Below are positions 62,198 to 64,000 of a stretch of 64,000 nt of DNA, piece by piece. The DNA lies in NCBI GenBank assembly GCA_022447625.1, contig JAKVAX010000002.1:124001-188000 (forward strand). The letters run 5' to 3'. Below the pieces are notes generated by a model that was not told where the DNA came from, searched no databases, and saw only the letters and a program-made list of their open reading frames with translations. The stretch comes from Flavobacteriales bacterium (GTDB lineage Bacteria; Bacteroidota; Bacteroidia; Flavobacteriales_D; Sanyastnellaceae). A program made the translations under genes and the position numbers. Position 1 is the first letter of the stretch, and the number at the start of each line of letters is the position of its first letter.

Positions 62198-63169
62198 TCA
62201 CTTTTTGAGGTTAACAATCACAGATTCTACCCATCCACGACCCCAATTATCGATTTCTTCTGCTGACCAAACTTCTTCAAAGAAGATCCGTTTTTGGAAG
62301 CGAGGTGGTAGATACTTCTGCCAGTTTGTACCTCCTGTTGCTGCGATGTCTTCTGGAGCACGTTGCAGGTAGCGAACCGCAGATTTGTAGTGTGCCAGTG
62401 GCCAGTTCACATTGACATTGGTATCCAGCCATTTCAAGCCCTCAATCAATGCCGGATCTTGTTGGTCGGCCTCTGGAAGTCGGCAAACCTGATCAATCAA
62501 GGTGTTGCCGTATGCACGCTCAGCGAGCTCTATAAGGTCTTTGCTATACTTGATTTCGAATTGCTTCAGTGTCAACGTTTTTTCTCCAGACTGAAGCTCA
62601 GTTGCTCCACGCTTCCAGTAAATGTGCTCGTACATCTGTGCAATGTTTTCTGCCTTGAAGTCAGCATTGTAACGATGACGTTCATCCTTGGCCACTAGGC
62701 GATCAAAGCTGGTTGACCAAATCTCGATCATCCGGTATTGAGCCGATTGGAATCCACTGGCTGGCAGCAATGACATGCGGAACTTCAAGAACTGTTCGCG
62801 CTCCATTCCATCAACCATAATGTCAAAGCTCTTGGTGAGGGCTTCAAAGTAACGGTTGATACGCTGTACACGCGCAACAAGGAACGCTTTGTCTAGATTT
62901 TCACGGGATGCAATCTGTTCAAATTCATGCAACGTTAGCTTGAAATAAAGCTCCGTAATCTGATGGTACATGATGAAGATCTCCTCGTCTGGAAACGGGG
63001 TAATCGGACTTTGAAGACTGAGCAGGGTGTCTAGCTTGATGTACTCCCAATAAGTGAGGTAATCAGCATACAGTAAGCCGTCGAGGTACGACTCAAGGTC
63101 TTGCCCCATGGCGGCATATTTCGCCTGAAGCTGTTTAACCTTGTCAATGATATCAGGATTGAGTTCCAT
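62198..63169 (-). CDS. kynA: Tryptophan 2,3-dioxygenase
   Basis: A 323-residue heme enzyme that opens the tryptophan indole ring to give N-formylkynurenine, the first step of the kynurenine pathway. The family block FIMYHQITELYFKLTLHE carries the active-site His, and LLPASGFQSAQYRMIEIW and a C-terminal ATGGTNWQKYL segment are also typical. The Bacteroidota subgroup differs from the classical enzyme around the substrate loop, so closely related activities cannot be excluded. No other kynurenine-pathway gene is in the window. The start is the ATG at 63169. Confidence 0.88.
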   Translation of the reverse strand: MELNPDIIDKVKQLQAKYAAMGQDLESYLDGLLYADYLTYWEYIKLDTLLSLQSPITPFPDEEIFIMYHQITELYFKLTLHEFEQIASRENLDKAFLVARVQRINRYFEALTKSFDIMVDGMEREQFLKFRMSLLPASGFQSAQYRMIEIWSTSFDRLVAKDERHRYNADFKAENIAQMYEHIYWKRGATELQSGEKTLTLKQFEIKYSKDLIELAERAYGNTLIDQVCRLPEADQQDPALIEGLKWLDTNVNVNWPLAHYKSAVRYLQRAPEDIAATGGTNWQKYLPPRFQKRIFFEEVWSAEEIDNWGRGWVESVIVNLKK

Positions 63170-63173
63170 AGCA

Positions 63174-63195
63174 GGGTGCCGTTAGTAGTGCACCC
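63174..63195. promoter_or_regulatory. Hairpin between DUF3108 and dioxygenase genes
   Basis: A 6-bp stem GGGTGC/GCACCC with a 10-nt loop, extendable by two more pairs past one mismatch, lies just before the dioxygenase ATG. No T run follows on the minus strand. It could be a weak terminator or a leader structure. Confidence 0.3.
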
Positions 63196-63221
63196 CGCAA
63201 TTTAGTAAAAGCCGAATGCCT

Positions 63222-64000
63222 TTACTTGATCTTCGCGATGGGATTCATCAGGTTTTCGTAATCAACGACCTGCATCTTAACTGATCCCACGAGTAGGTCA
63301 GACTTCACTAAGATCGGAATCTTGTTGGCATCGTCTGTAATCCACACATGTAGATCGTCTTCTTCTTCCCAGATGCGTCCTTCCTGAATCACGGGCACGA
63401 ACTTCATACAACGGAATGTTCCTTTACGAAGCTTAATTTTCTCCGTCCCCACATACTTGATCTTCAATGGGTACACTTCACCGTCAACGAAGGTTTCGAT
63501 TTCGAAGGTGTCACCTTTGCGTACGTCGGATAAGTCGAGTGTACGCGCATAGTAGAAGGCTGAAAGCAAGTCTTGAATGAATTCAGGCGTGAAGTATTCC
63601 TCCTTCTCATGCGTGCGCAGGGCGCGTTTCTCAGGATGGAATTCATAGTCTTGGAAGATCTCATACCCTCCTTCGCTCACGTTGCGAATGAAGCGGTAAG
63701 GGAAGAGACCATTTTTATCTACATAAGTTTCATAACGGTCACGCACCTTAAACACCCAATCAAAGGCACCCAGGCTACGACCTGTTCCCACGATGTGGTA
63801 AGCAGGACGTCCGTTAAAGTCCCATTTCGAGTCTTTGACTTCGAGCACAGCCTCACCGGCATCTACGAATCCGTAGTGCACGCGATAGGTGAGTTTTTCT
63901 CCGGTTTGAAATGCTTGGTTTGTGACAGAACGCAGTTCGCCATTCTCCAAGGTGTCTAAATTTACCTTCGGTGGTTTCACGCCTTGAGCTGCTGCCAGCA
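63222..64000 (-). CDS. DUF3108 domain protein, 5' end cut by the window
   Basis: At least 259 residues of an exported protein. The frame is open through the window edge: before the GTG at 63980 it reads LAAAQG, the tail of a signal peptide, so the true start lies outside. The DUF3108 fold is recognised by GEKLTYRVHYGFVDAGEAVLE, the DRYETYVDKNGLFPYRF step and VKMQVVDYENL near the end. Members are periplasmic beta-sheet proteins of unknown function. The gene lies 52 bases upstream of the dioxygenase gene on the same strand. Confidence 0.85.
   Translation of the reverse strand, partial: LAAAQGVKPPKVNLDTLENGELRSVTNQAFQTGEKLTYRVHYGFVDAGEAVLEVKDSKWDFNGRPAYHIVGTGRSLGAFDWVFKVRDRYETYVDKNGLFPYRFIRNVSEGGYEIFQDYEFHPEKRALRTHEKEEYFTPEFIQDLLSAFYYARTLDLSDVRKGDTFEIETFVDGEVYPLKIKYVGTEKIKLRKGTFRCMKFVPVIQEGRIWEEEDDLHVWITDDANKIPILVKSDLLVGSVKMQVVDYENLMNPIAKIK

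Overview
The window reads as chromosomal DNA of a free-living, probably marine or aquatic, Bacteroidota bacterium, most likely a flavobacterium-type lineage (Flavobacteriales, Cryomorphaceae/Schleiferiaceae-like). The evidence is seven secreted proteins with type IX secretion (T9SS) C-terminal sorting domains, two PorP/SprF-family outer-membrane partners, a giant SprB-repeat protein, the gene block DUF4175 - HATPase - ybeY - mnmG, and candidate promoters with the Bacteroidota -7 box TAnnTTTG. The species cannot be named from the sequence alone. No rRNA, tRNA, insertion sequence, prophage or CRISPR array was seen.

Layout. 1-5 kb: the end of rpiB, an M28 peptidase, a membrane protein with a TlpA-like lipoprotein, and an ALDH7-type aldehyde dehydrogenase. 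5-11.4 kb: mnmG, ybeY, an RsbW-like ATPase and a DUF4175 coiled-coil membrane protein on the minus strand; three parS-like palindromes sit in and around mnmG. 11.4-16.7 kb: two divergent T9SS type-A cargo proteins. 16.7-22.5 kb: DUF502 and DMT membrane proteins, hemW, an M1 aminopeptidase gene interrupted by one in-frame TAG, and a biotin carboxyl carrier protein. 22.6-33.2 kb: two consecutive pairs of T9SS type-B cargo plus SprF-like partner, the second cargo being a 2538-residue protein with about 26 SprB repeats. 33.1-36.7 kb: a small zinc-ribbon protein, an MmcQ/YjbR protein, an acidic protein with palindromic DNA repeats in its linker, rsmI and radA. 36.8-42.1 kb: a large CHU_C surface protein, then an ECF sigma factor with a membrane-anchored PKD/CHU_C protein in the anti-sigma position. 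42.2-52.4 kb: lepA, rlmN, a TonB-C-like protein, a LytTR regulator, an outer-membrane barrel, a PolB-like exonuclease, a serine hydrolase, a TPR protein, lipB and a sugar-phosphate isomerase. 52.4-58 kb: an 1883-residue PKD-repeat surface protein. 58.2-64 kb: lysS, a decayed intergenic stretch with a broken GNAT gene, an M23 peptidase, tryptophan 2,3-dioxygenase and a DUF3108 protein cut by the window end.

How it fits together. Housekeeping genes for translation and RNA modification (mnmG, ybeY, rsmI, rlmN, lepA, lysS), cofactors (hemW, lipB) and repair (radA) alternate with cell-surface and gliding/adhesion-type genes. The parS cluster suggests that the window lies in the origin-proximal, ParB-bound part of the chromosome. 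The observations most worth following are the parS cluster, the sigma factor paired with a tethered T9SS-domain protein, the TAG-interrupted aminopeptidase, and the palindromic repeats inside a coding region.
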